Shown here in pieces: positions 1-5,995 of a DNA stretch of 9,735 bases. The notes under the pieces were generated by a model. That model was not told where the DNA came from. It did no database searches and saw only the letters and a program-made list of their open reading frames with translations. The stretch spans positions 1 through 9,735 of the forward strand of contig CAKUIK010000060.1 in the NCBI GenBank assembly GCA_934661005.1, written 5' to 3'. Position 1 is the first letter of the stretch. Each line of letters begins with the position of its first letter. The translations under genes were made by a program, and so were the position numbers. The stretch is from an uncultured Slackia sp. GTDB taxonomy: Bacteria; Actinomycetota; Coriobacteriia; Coriobacteriales; Eggerthellaceae.

Positions 1-76
1 CGCGCGAGCGCCCGTCCTGCTAACTGCGAAAACCCTATTTGCGCCGCAAGTGTCCGGCTAACAATGAAAATCAACC
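1..76. repeat. Left arm of a 76-bp perfect inverted repeat
   Basis: Positions 1-76 are the exact reverse complement of 9659-9734; identity stops at base 77. The arm holds two near-identical 11-mers 38 bp apart, GTCCTGCTAAC (14-24) and GTCCGGCTAAC (52-62), and a short palindrome TTGCGCCGCAA (39-49). One frame is open through the whole arm and stops about 15 bases after it. No transposase or integrase lies nearby. The likeliest reading is a dispersed intergenic repeat at which this segment or assembly contig was cut, rather than a transposon end; that is inference. Confidence 0.9.
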
Positions 77-268
77 AGCCCGTCAGCTTGACGTAAGGGC
101 GCGTTTGCCTGTGAATTCTTTTCTTCTCGCACCTTCGTTTTCCGTGCATGGGAAAGCTTGTATTCTGCGTCGCGGTGGAGCCCCCGTTTCGCGGCGCTGC
201 GTTAAGATTGCTTTGTGTATAGCGGTGGCATTGTACTCGGCCCCACATTTCTCGAGAGGTTGGCGTCA
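77..268. other. Leader region upstream of the DUF523 gene
   Basis: Between the repeat arm and the first gene I see no convincing coding region. A reading frame runs through from base 39, but it has no ribosome-binding site and starts inside the repeat, so I do not call it. A weak promoter candidate sits at the right end: TTGCTT (208-213), an 18-bp spacer and TGTACT (232-237). That would start transcription about 25 bases before the gene. Confidence 0.3.
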
Positions 269-715
269 ATGAAGATTCTTGTGAGCGCGTGTTTGCTCGG
301 GCATTCATGCCGCTACGATGGCGGCTCGAAGCCTTGCGGGGAGGTGTGCGATCTTGCCGATGCTGGTCATGAATTGGTTCCTTTGTGCCCCGAGGTTGAA
401 GGCGGCTTGCAGGTTCCTCATCCTCCGTGTGAGTTATTCGAAACCGCCGAGGGCGTACGTGCGATTTCCGTCCATGGCGTCGATTGCACCGCGCTCTACC
501 AAGCGGGTGCGCGCCTTGCTGTTGAAAAGGCTCAAACGAGCGGTGCGCGGGTGGCGATCCTGAAATCGAAGAGCCCCTCATGCGGGAGCGGCGAAATATT
601 CGATGGCACATTCTCTGGAACGCTTCGCGAGGGATGGGGCATTGCTGCGGCTGCGTTGCGTGACGTAGGAGTGCGCGTGAGCGATGAGAACCATGTGGCG
701 AATCTTGAAGAGTGA
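269..715 (+). CDS. DUF523 domain-containing protein (YbbK-like)
   Basis: This 148-residue protein matches the DUF523 family over its whole length. Family hallmarks are the N-terminal VSACLLG (residues 5-11) followed by CRYDGG (14-19), then PLCPEVEGG (38-46) and KSKSPSCGSG (99-108). The conserved cysteines C8, C40 and C105 could bind metal or act in redox chemistry. The family has no settled biochemical function. It occurs alone or fused to DUF1722 domains, and this copy is the standalone form at normal length. I chose ATG 269 over the in-frame ATG at 215 because GAGAGG (254-259) sits 9 bases upstream and the family motif begins at once. It appears monocistronic; 112 bases separate it from the next gene, and no clear terminator follows. 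Confidence 0.9.
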   Translation: MKILVSACLLGHSCRYDGGSKPCGEVCDLADAGHELVPLCPEVEGGLQVPHPPCELFETAEGVRAISVHGVDCTALYQAGARLAVEKAQTSGARVAILKSKSPSCGSGEIFDGTFSGTLREGWGIAAAALRDVGVRVSDENHVANLEE

Positions 716-737
716 AGCGCGCTCCGCGATGCGGACG

Positions 738-743
738 TACAAT
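738..743 (+). promoter_or_regulatory. Possible -10 element for the membrane protein gene
   Basis: TACAAT matches the -10 consensus at five of six bases and lies 85 bases before the next start codon. No good -35 hexamer is found 16-19 bases upstream, so the call is weak. A short hairpin, TCCGC (723-727) with GCGGA (731-735), lies just before it and has no T-tract, so it is not a standard terminator for the DUF523 gene. Confidence 0.25.
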
Positions 744-827
744 AACCGAGTTTTGCAGGAAGGCGTTAGCTCGGAAAAGCGTGAGCGCGACGCGTTTCTG
801 CCTGGGCAATGAATAGGCAGGCATGCA

Positions 828-1505
828 ATGGCTGAAGATAGGCACATCGAAGACACCAACGAATCCAATGAGGCTTCTGCTGAAGTGCGCGAGCAAGTTG
901 ATACACCTGCGAAGAAAAAAGCGGCCGTCATTGTCGGTTGCCTTATCGCTGTGGTGCTCGTTGCCGCGATTATTTTCGTTCTTATGCCGCGCGATGCCGG
1001 GAAGCCGCACGATTCCTCGTCGAACGATACCATGCAGGCTATCGAGAACGAGCAGCCTACCGCCGAACAGCAGGCTGCCGCTGAAAAGGGCACGCTTGGC
1101 ATGCGCATTTCCGCCGAAGGCTACGACGCCGAGACGGCGTCTCCTGCCATAGCCCACATTTCTGGCACGAGTGACGCGGGCGATCAGGTGGAATTCTGCA
1201 CCGCTCTTACGTTGAACGCGTCGACGCGCGTGCAAATCGATCCAGGCACCTATGAAGTCGAGATTATTGCTCCGATCAACGCCGACGGTTCGATTTTCGA
1301 GGCGCCGGAGCCATTTAAAGCCGTCGTGAAGGCGTCGGGTATCGCCGAGGTTGCGAAGAAGTTGTCCTTCGTGCCTGCGTCCGAGGCCGCCGATGCCGCA
1401 TCGACGACGGCTGGTAAGGTCGCTCAAGCGATGGAAATGAATGATGGCACCATTGCCGACAATGCCGCCGAGGTCGCCGCGAGGAATGCTGCCGTTGCGT
1501 CGTAG
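828..1505 (+). CDS. Unrecognised single-pass membrane protein, extracytoplasmic beta-rich domain
   Basis: I do not recognise this 225-residue protein. It has an acidic, hydrophilic N-terminus (1-26), a basic KKK stop (29-31) and one strong hydrophobic segment (about 32-53). This predicts a cytoplasmic N-terminus with the remaining 170 residues outside the membrane. The segment lacks a signal-peptidase or lipobox site, so it probably stays as an anchor. Residues 93-175 alternate short hydrophobic stretches with turns and include DPGTYEVEIIAPI, reminiscent of prealbumin-like folds (Cna-B or PEGA type), which often occur in surface proteins; this is only a resemblance. A linker rich in alanine and glutamate (67-82) precedes it, and the C-terminus (about 180-225) is alanine-rich and may be disordered. 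ATG 828 follows a modest purine-rich stretch, AGGCAGG (815-821). It stands alone and ends in a strong terminator. Confidence 0.8.
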   Translation: MAEDRHIEDTNESNEASAEVREQVDTPAKKKAAVIVGCLIAVVLVAAIIFVLMPRDAGKPHDSSSNDTMQAIENEQPTAEQQAAAEKGTLGMRISAEGYDAETASPAIAHISGTSDAGDQVEFCTALTLNASTRVQIDPGTYEVEIIAPINADGSIFEAPEPFKAVVKASGIAEVAKKLSFVPASEAADAASTTAGKVAQAMEMNDGTIADNAAEVAARNAAVAS

Positions 1506-1537
1506 CCATTCTGATTTCGCAACACTGGAAGAACGGA

Positions 1538-1579
1538 CGCCCGAATGCGCGGAAACGTGCTTTCGGGCGCTTTTCGTTT
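1538..1579 (+). terminator. Intrinsic terminator of the membrane protein gene
   Basis: CGCCCGAA (1538-1545) pairs with TTCGGGCG (1562-1569). Inside, a second five-pair helix (1547-1551 with 1556-1560, one G-U pair) closes a GAAA tetraloop. A T-rich tract (1571-1579) follows. It starts 33 bases after the stop codon. Confidence 0.85.
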
Positions 1580-1597
1580 CGAGCTTTCTTCAATGAA

Positions 1598-1635
1598 AAG
1601 GCTGGGCACCCTGCGGTGTCCAGCCTTATATTTTG
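1598..1635. terminator. Bidirectional terminator between convergent genes
   Basis: AAGGCTGGGCACC (1598-1610) and GGTGTCCAGCCTT (1615-1627) form a 13-bp stem with one G-U pair and a CTGC loop. On the plus strand ATATTTT follows; on the minus strand the stem is followed by TTCATT. It lies 42 bases beyond the stop codon of the minus-strand stress protein, so its main role is probably to end that transcript while backing up the terminator at 1538. Confidence 0.85.
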
Positions 1636-1668
1636 GGCGTGCTGCAACCCTTGCTAAAACAGGTTCGT

Positions 1669-2154
1669 CTACTTCACGGTGAGCACGGACATTTCGGCGC
1701 TGTGGAGCACACCGTAGCTTACCGAGCCGAGCATGCCGCGCAGGGCTCCGAGGCCGCGACGCCCCATGACGATAAGGTCGGCGCCGTGCGTTGCCGCGTA
1801 TTTCGCAATCGCTTCTGCGGGCGAGGTGTCGGCGATTGCTTCGACGGTGATGCGCGTGTCGTTGACGCTGTCGCCAAGGCTGTCGAGGACTTCCTTCTTC
1901 ACGCGATCGAGCGCGGCGTTCACCACATCTTTGTAGGTTTCGTAATCGAGCAGGCCCCACGGCACGCCGTCGATGGTATTGCCTTCGGCATTGTCTATCG
2001 TGCCGACCATGCCTGAAGGCACGACATGCAGAATCATGAGCTTTGCGTCGGGGTCGTCGCCGATAAGGTCGCAGGCCATTGAAAAGGCATGTTTCGCCTG
2101 GTCGGAACCATCATAAGGGACAACAATCGTTTTGAATTCGTGTTTGTTCGACAT
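1669..2154 (-). CDS. Universal stress protein (UspA family)
   Basis: This is a single-domain, 161-residue universal stress protein, the normal length for the family. It begins with the typical first strand and loop KTIVVPYDGSDQAKHAF (8-24), whose aspartate D15 normally contacts ATP. It ends with ADLIVMGRRG (126-134), GSVS (143-146) and a final strand SVLTVK (156-161). The nucleotide-binding pattern is G-2X-G-9X-G-S in ATP-binding members; here only eight residues separate GRRG (131-134) from GS (143-144), so nucleotide binding is likely but unproven. ATG 2154 was chosen over an ATG 15 bases further upstream because a perfect GGAGG (2165-2161) stands six bases before it. Such proteins usually respond to starvation, oxygen or energy stress. 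The gene appears monocistronic. Confidence 0.93.
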   Translation of the reverse strand: MSNKHEFKTIVVPYDGSDQAKHAFSMACDLIGDDPDAKLMILHVVPSGMVGTIDNAEGNTIDGVPWGLLDYETYKDVVNAALDRVKKEVLDSLGDSVNDTRITVEAIADTSPAEAIAKYAATHGADLIVMGRRGLGALRGMLGSVSYGVLHSAEMSVLTVK

Positions 2155-2174
2155 TGCGCACCTCCACATTTTGT

Positions 2175-2194
2175 GGCCACGGGGCCTTGTGGCC
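2175..2194 (-). promoter_or_regulatory. Hairpin in the stress-protein 5' leader
   Basis: GGCCAC (2175-2180) and GTGGCC (2189-2194) form a six-pair stem with an eight-base loop. It falls in the presumed mRNA leader, ten bases upstream of the GGAGG ribosome-binding site. It could stabilise the message or tune translation; neither is shown by the sequence. Confidence 0.35.
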
Positions 2195-2209
2195 CTCCAA
2201 CTGAGGAAA

Positions 2210-2245
2210 AGTATACTCCACTTCCTCTAAACCTGCAGTTCAGGT
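2210..2245 (-). promoter_or_regulatory. Stress-protein promoter with possible operator
   Basis: On the minus strand TATACT (2215-2210) is a good -10 element about 56 bases before the start codon. The -35 position has no good hexamer. Instead it overlaps an inverted repeat, ACCTG-CAGTT-CAGGT (2231-2245), that could be a binding site for an activator or repressor. A promoter with a weak -35 covered by a palindrome fits a regulated stress gene; the binding protein is unknown. Confidence 0.45.
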
Positions 2246-2340
2246 GCCTGTTTTGGGGCTCTTTTAGCGGTCAATTGCCCATGATTGTGGTACGAAATGA
2301 TCGTCGATGCGCATTGCTTCAAGGAAAGCGGTGGAGGGCC

Positions 2341-2550
2341 TTAGAGAATCGCGCTGCGCACGCCCTCGACAATAATGCGACGGCTGTCTTCGGTCAGATC
2401 AAAACTGATCGCTACAAGCTCGTCGATTGTAAGCATGCCAGGATTGTTTTCCCTTGTGAGATAGTCTGCCTCAGACAGAAGGAGCGCCTTGGCGCATTCG
2501 GCGGGTGTGAGCCCCGCTTTTTCGCGGGCTTGCTGCATCCAGCTTTTCAT
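2341..2550 (-). CDS. Small XRE-like helix-turn-helix protein
   Basis: This 69-residue protein looks like a compact, divergent Cro/C1-type DNA-binding domain. Residues 8-33 (AREKAGLTPAECAKALLLSEADYLTR) follow the pattern of the first helices and turn of XRE domains, and MLTIDELVAISFDL (39-52) matches the closing helices. The recognition helix is poorly conserved, so DNA binding is inferred. A longer open frame continues upstream to 2931, but that part is antisense to the neighbouring repressor gene. ATG 2550 is the sensible start because GGAG (2561-2558) lies seven bases upstream. It is divergent from the S24 repressor, with 123 bases between them containing a palindromic operator. It may be the Cro-like half of a switch or simply an autoregulated partner. 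No terminator is evident after it. Confidence 0.65.
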   Translation of the reverse strand: MKSWMQQAREKAGLTPAECAKALLLSEADYLTRENNPGMLTIDELVAISFDLTEDSRRIIVEGVRSAIL

Positions 2551-2585
2551 GCCCCATCTCCATTCGCGTTTCAAAGCATAAGTAG

Positions 2586-2604
2586 TTACCAGTTTAACTG
2601 GTAA
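2586..2604. promoter_or_regulatory. Perfect 19-bp palindromic operator
   Basis: TTACCAGTTTAACTGGTAA is two perfect nine-base half-sites around a single T. It lies 36 bases before the small XRE gene and 70 bases before the S24 repressor gene, a position that allows control of both. Size and symmetry suit a dimer of an XRE/S24 repressor, as in lambdoid CI operators. The binding protein is inferred. Confidence 0.7.
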
Positions 2605-2612
2605 TCTCCTCA

Positions 2613-2618
2613 TGTCAA
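2613..2618 (-). promoter_or_regulatory. Possible -35 element of the small XRE gene
   Basis: Read on the minus strand, this is a perfect TTGACA. No good -10 hexamer stands at the expected 16-18 bases, since that window falls inside the operator palindrome (2586-2604). If it is used, a bound repressor would block the promoter directly. The lack of a -10 match keeps confidence low. Confidence 0.3.
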
Positions 2619-2673
2619 TTATGCCCAATATCCAACCTGTTAGACTTTTATTCGCTGTTGAGAAGGGGAGTCT

Positions 2674-3333
2674 ATGGAAAATTTCATTGGGCGAAACATT
2701 CAGGCGTTTCGCGCGCACAAGGGCTTTTCGCAAGAAGGGCTGGGCAACGTTCTTGGAGTTTCCCAGACATCCATTTCTGCATGGGAAGACGGCAAGAGCA
2801 TTCCCCGCAAGGCGAATTTCAGCGAACTCTTCGACGCGTTCCCCGAGCTTTCCCACGACGACGTGTTCAGCGAAGAATGCGGCTATGCCCTTAAGGCGAT
2901 CAAACGCGTAAGAGGCGTTGATGTCGTGCAAGTTCCTTTTTATGGCTCAATTGCCGCTGGCGCTCCGCTCGAAATGATTCCCGTCGACGAAACCATGCCC
3001 ATACCCGGCCACATCTATAACGCATATCCGAATTCGTTTCTTCTGCGCGTGTCGGGCGAGTCGATGAATCGCTGCATTCCAAATGGCTGCATCGCGCTTA
3101 TCGACCCTGATGCCGAATGGGTGAGCGGGAAGGTTTATGCCGTATGCGTGGGAGAAACCGACGCAACGGTCAAAATCGTGAACTTCAACAAAGAAACGGT
3201 GGAGCTCGTGCCCAGCTCATACGACCCGCGTTTTAAAAAGAAGAAATATTCGCGCAGCGGCGATGGCGACGAATCGGTGCGCATCCTTGGCCGCGTGGTG
3301 TGGTTCTTCGCTCCCTTCAATTTCGGGCGATAG
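2674..3333 (+). CDS. S24-family (LexA/CI-like) transcriptional repressor
   Basis: This 219-residue protein joins an N-terminal XRE helix-turn-helix (about residues 5-60, core GFSQEGLGNVLGVSQTSISA, 17-36) to a C-terminal S24 self-cleaving peptidase domain (about 87-210). The S24 parts are complete: an Ala-Gly cleavage bond in AAGAPL (A95-G96), nucleophile S130 in SGESM, and general base K167 in DATVKIVN. It should therefore bind DNA as a dimer and be inactivated by RecA-stimulated self-cleavage after DNA damage, like phage CI. The XRE domain rather than a LexA winged helix argues against this being the cell's LexA. ATG 2674 follows AAGGGGAG (2663-2670). Its closest target is probably the 19-bp palindrome upstream. 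No integrase, excisionase or structural phage gene is nearby, so it is a stand-alone or domesticated regulator. Confidence 0.9.
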   Translation: MENFIGRNIQAFRAHKGFSQEGLGNVLGVSQTSISAWEDGKSIPRKANFSELFDAFPELSHDDVFSEECGYALKAIKRVRGVDVVQVPFYGSIAAGAPLEMIPVDETMPIPGHIYNAYPNSFLLRVSGESMNRCIPNGCIALIDPDAEWVSGKVYAVCVGETDATVKIVNFNKETVELVPSSYDPRFKKKKYSRSGDGDESVRILGRVVWFFAPFNFGR

Positions 3334-3380
3334 GAATCATTTTTCGCTATGGAAAGCGCGTGAGCGGGCATTTTGCGTGG

Positions 3381-3386
3381 TAATAT
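3381..3386 (+). promoter_or_regulatory. Probable prfA promoter (extended -10)
   Basis: TGG-TAATAT (3378-3386) is an extended -10 element: TG, one base, then a five-of-six match to a -10 hexamer. The -35 region is poor, as is usual for extended -10 promoters. It would give a leader of about 60 bases before the prfA start codon at 3454 and suggests prfA is transcribed separately from the repressor gene before it. Confidence 0.5.
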
Positions 3387-3453
3387 TCTCGGTTGGCAAC
3401 TTATACGCAAACCACGCGGCCGCAATGCGGCGTATCAATCGATTGGATGAACC

Positions 3454-4515
3454 ATGCGAGACAGGCTCGAGAAGATCATCGCTGGCTACGAGGAGCTGCA
3501 AAACAAGCTTTCCGACCCCGCGGTACTCAATAACCACGCTGAATATACCAAGCTCACCAAGGAATACTCCAACCAGGGCCCGCTTGTGGCCAAGGCTCGC
3601 GAATATCTCCAGGCATGCGACGATATCGACGATGCGAAGGAAATGCTCGACGATCCCGACATGCGCGAGCTCGCGCAGGAAACCATCTCTTCCGCAGAGG
3701 CTATGCTGCCTTCGCTCGAAGAGGAAATCAAATACATGCTCATTCCGAGCGACCCCGCCGATGAGAAAGACATCATCGTCGAGATTCGTGCTGCCGCCGG
3801 TGGCGACGAGGCCGCCATTTTCGCGGGCGATTTGTACAAGATGTACCTGCGCTTCTGCGACTCGCAGCGCTGGAAGACCGAAACCATGGATGTGAGCCCC
3901 TCCGATGCTGGCGGCTATAAGGAAATCCAGTTCAAGGTGAAGGGCGACAAGGTTTATTCCGTCATGAAATTCGAGAGCGGCGTGCACCGTGTGCAGCGCG
4001 TTCCGAAGACGGAAAGCCAGGGCCGCATTCATACGTCGACCGCTACGGTCGCCGTGCTTCCTGAAGCCGACGAGGTCGAGGTCGACATCAATGAGAACGA
4101 TCTGCGCATCGATGTGTATCGCGCAGGCGGCCCGGGTGGTCAGTGCGTTAACACGACCGACTCCGCTGTGCGCATCACGCACCTTCCCAGCGGCCTTGTG
4201 GTTCAGTCTCAGGACCAGAAGTCGCAGTTGCAGAACAAGATTGCCGCAATGGCTGTTCTGCGTGCGCGCCTCTACGAGAAGATGCTTGCTGAGCAGCAGG
4301 CGGCCGAGGGCGCTGAGCGCCTGGCGCAGATTGGTTCGGGCGACCGTTCCGAGAAGATTCGCACGTACAACGCTCCTCAAGATCGCGTGACCGACCATCG
4401 CATTGGCTACAACGGCACCTATCAGGGCGTGCTTATGGGCAGCGACCTGGGCGATGTTATTACGGCGCTTCAGGCTGCCGATCGCGCGAGGAAGCTCGAA
4501 CAGGCCACTGAGTAA
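3454..4515 (+). CDS. prfA: Peptide chain release factor 1
   Basis: This full-length RF1 (353 residues) reads UAA and UAG stop codons in the ribosomal A site and triggers release of the finished protein. The N-terminal helical domain covers about residues 1-100. The codon-recognition tripeptide region is RVPKTESQGRIHTS (182-195), with P-x-T (184-186) as in RF1 and not the SPF of RF2. The catalytic GGQ is at 228-230, followed by VNTTDSAVRITHLPSG. Q230 is the residue methylated by PrmC, whose gene is next downstream. The residue after GGQ is cysteine, where E. coli RF1 has histidine. The start ATG has only a weak GGATGA upstream (3445-3450), but the N-terminus MRDRLEKI fits the family. The gene ends in TAA, one of its own codons. 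Confidence 0.98.
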   Translation: MRDRLEKIIAGYEELQNKLSDPAVLNNHAEYTKLTKEYSNQGPLVAKAREYLQACDDIDDAKEMLDDPDMRELAQETISSAEAMLPSLEEEIKYMLIPSDPADEKDIIVEIRAAAGGDEAAIFAGDLYKMYLRFCDSQRWKTETMDVSPSDAGGYKEIQFKVKGDKVYSVMKFESGVHRVQRVPKTESQGRIHTSTATVAVLPEADEVEVDINENDLRIDVYRAGGPGGQCVNTTDSAVRITHLPSGLVVQSQDQKSQLQNKIAAMAVLRARLYEKMLAEQQAAEGAERLAQIGSGDRSEKIRTYNAPQDRVTDHRIGYNGTYQGVLMGSDLGDVITALQAADRARKLEQATE

Positions 4516-4520
4516 CATAG

Positions 4521-4546
4521 GTACTTTGGCCTGTCGGCCAAAGTAC
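4521..4546. other. Perfect 11-bp stem-loop just after prfA
   Basis: GTACTTTGGCC (4521-4531) and GGCCAAAGTAC (4536-4546) pair perfectly around a TGTC loop, five bases after the prfA stop codon. No T-tract follows on either strand, so it is not a standard intrinsic terminator. It could protect the 3' end of the prfA message or be a protein-binding palindrome. Confidence 0.75.
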
Positions 4547-4663
4547 GAAGTCGACGCTGCGCTGGGATCTGGCGGCGCATTTCGGGTTCAAGCTGCGGCT
4601 CGCGTACCGAAGTGCGCGTCGCCTTGCTTTCGCCCGAACTGCACTCGCCAGATCTCATGCTCG

Positions 4664-4692
4664 CTGACATTCGCTTGGCCTGCAGGTTTAAT
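4664..4692 (+). promoter_or_regulatory. Strong promoter of prmC
   Basis: CTGACA (4664-4669), a 17-base spacer and TTTAAT (4687-4692) match the housekeeping promoter at five of six bases in each hexamer with ideal spacing. Transcription should start near 4698-4700, about 45 bases before prmC. This makes prmC independently transcribed even though its substrate gene, prfA, is just upstream. The 117 bases between the hairpin at 4546 and this promoter hold no gene I can support. Confidence 0.65.
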
Positions 4693-4697
4693 AGAGT

Positions 4698-4728
4698 GGC
4701 TCGGTCAAGAAGGCCGAGCCTTTCTTGT
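4698..4728 (+). terminator. Terminator-like hairpin abutting the prmC ribosome-binding site
   Basis: GGCTCGG (4698-4704) and CCGAGCC (4714-4720) form a seven-pair GC-rich stem with a nine-base loop, followed by TTTCTTGT (4721-4728). The prmC ribosome-binding site begins at the next base. It could end readthrough from prfA. Because the predicted prmC start site lies at the first bases of the stem, it could instead form a protective hairpin at the 5' end of the prmC mRNA. Confidence 0.65.
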
Positions 4729-4743
4729 AAGGAGGCATGCCTT

Positions 4744-5832
4744 ATGTCCGACGAGGTGTGGACTATTCAGGCGGCGCTTGATTGGTGCCGCGGCTACCTT
4801 CAGCGCAAGGGCGACGAGAATCCGCGCCTGTCGGCGGAATGGCTTCTGTGCGAGGCGTGCCATATGCGTCGCGTCGAGCTTTATGTCAACTTCGAGCGCC
4901 CGCTTTCCCCCGACGAGCGCGCCACGTTGCGCGATTGGGTTGCGCGCAGGGGCGCGGGTGAGCCTTTGCAGTACATCACGGGCGAGGTTGCTTTTCGCCA
5001 TATCGCGGTGAAGGTGCGTCAAGGCGTGCTCATTCCGCGTCCCGAAACCGAGGTGTTGGTAAGCGAAGCCTTGGCGCTTTTGCCTGCGCCCGAGCGTCGC
5101 CGCGCCTTGGATTCCACGCTTACGCTCAATGAGTTTGAGGAATTACAGGCAGAAGCCGCCGCGAAGGCCGAAATGGGAGAATTGCGCGCGTGCGACGCTG
5201 ACTCGCTTGGCGAAGGCGAGACTGAAAGCGGCATGCGCGAAAGTGCGGCAGGCGTCTCGGTCGCAGCGCCCCATGAAGAACCCGCAGGCGCCGCCGATGA
5301 TGTGCTCTATGTCGCGGATATTTGCACGGGCTCGGGCTGCATTGCTTGCTCTATCGCTTTCGAAAACCCCAAAACGCGCGTTCTGGCCTGCGATATTGCG
5401 CCTGAGGCAATTTCCCTCGCCAAGGAAAACGTGGCTTCCCTTGGGTTGGAGAAGCGCGTTGCCGTGCTTCAGGGCGATTTGGGCGCTCCCGTGGGGGAGC
5501 GTTTCATGGGCAAGCTCGCGCTCGTCGTGAGCAACCCGCCTTACATCCCCACGAAGGTTCTCGACGGCATGCCAACCGAGGTGACCGAGCATGAACCCGA
5601 GCTCGCGCTTGATGGCGGTGCCGATGGGCTCGATTTGTATCGTCCTTTGGCGACGTGGACCCTTCGCGCCCTCGCTCCTGGTGGCGGCTTTGCTGTTGAG
5701 CTGCATGAAACCTGCCTCGATGCCGCTGCTGCGATTGCTGGCAGCCTCGGTTTTGTCGACGTTCGGATTGTCGACGACTTGGCGGGGCGCCCGCGCGTTC
5801 TTACGGCGCGCAAACCCCAGATTGGTGCGTAG
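4744..5832 (+). CDS. prmC: Peptide chain release factor N5-glutamine methyltransferase
   Basis: PrmC transfers a methyl group from S-adenosylmethionine to the GGQ glutamine of RF1 and RF2, which speeds peptide release. An N-terminal substrate-binding domain (1-95) ends in LIPRPETEVLV (97-106). The methyltransferase core carries motif I DICTGSGCIA (192-201), the acidic CDIAPEAISLA (216-226) and the catalytic NPPYIP (264-269), which identifies glutamine N-methylation. At 362 residues it is about 80 longer than E. coli PrmC. The extra length lies between PETE and motif I, roughly residues 115-186, and is acidic, alanine-rich and low in hydrophobic residues. An open frame extends upstream to 4612, but ATG 4744 has an excellent AAGGAGG (4729-4735) eight bases before it; the ATG at 4737 is too close to that site. 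The gene lies downstream of prfA but has its own promoter. Confidence 0.96.
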   Translation: MSDEVWTIQAALDWCRGYLQRKGDENPRLSAEWLLCEACHMRRVELYVNFERPLSPDERATLRDWVARRGAGEPLQYITGEVAFRHIAVKVRQGVLIPRPETEVLVSEALALLPAPERRRALDSTLTLNEFEELQAEAAAKAEMGELRACDADSLGEGETESGMRESAAGVSVAAPHEEPAGAADDVLYVADICTGSGCIACSIAFENPKTRVLACDIAPEAISLAKENVASLGLEKRVAVLQGDLGAPVGERFMGKLALVVSNPPYIPTKVLDGMPTEVTEHEPELALDGGADGLDLYRPLATWTLRALAPGGGFAVELHETCLDAAAAIAGSLGFVDVRIVDDLAGRPRVLTARKPQIGA

Positions 5833-5952
5833 GGGACCCCGTGCGTTCATCGATGTCGATCTCGCGTTCTGAGTCTCGACGGTTCGGCTCGTTTCGCGGG
5901 GTTCGAACGTCGCTTTTATGGGCGCAGGCTTCCTGTAGGCGCTCATATAGGA

Positions 5953-5995
5953 AAAGCGCCCAGCTGCATTCGTGCGGCTGGGCGCTTTGTTTTTC
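5953..5995. terminator. Bidirectional terminator between prmC and the exporter gene
   Basis: AAAGCGCCCAGC (5953-5964) and GCTGGGCGCTTT (5977-5988) pair perfectly. The helix continues through a U-G pair and three more pairs to a TTCG tetraloop (5969-5972), 16 pairs in all. The plus strand continues with GTTTTTCG, and on the minus strand the stem itself ends in TTT followed by TCCT. It serves both convergent genes. The rest of the 244-base gap (5833-6076) holds no gene that I can support. Confidence 0.92.

Noticed and set aside
39..272. 77-residue plus-strand frame at the left edge
   Set aside because: It starts inside the repeat, lacks a ribosome-binding site and overlaps the DUF523 start region. 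The protein has no recognisable feature.
2341..2931. Long 196-residue form of the small XRE protein
   Set aside because: The upstream 127 residues are antisense to the S24 repressor gene and cross the operator. ATG 2550 has a good ribosome-binding site.
2674..3333. Calling the S24 protein LexA
   Set aside because: Its DNA-binding domain is XRE-type rather than the LexA winged helix, and its upstream palindrome does not resemble known SOS boxes.
3337..4518. 393-residue open frame antisense to prfA
   Set aside because: It mirrors a definite RF1 gene in a GC-rich genome where antisense frames stay open because of codon bias. It has no recognisable domain.
5890..5920. tRNA T-arm-like sequence GGGGTTCGAAC
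   Set aside because: The flanking bases do not form the T-stem, and no acceptor, D-arm or anticodon arm could be placed.
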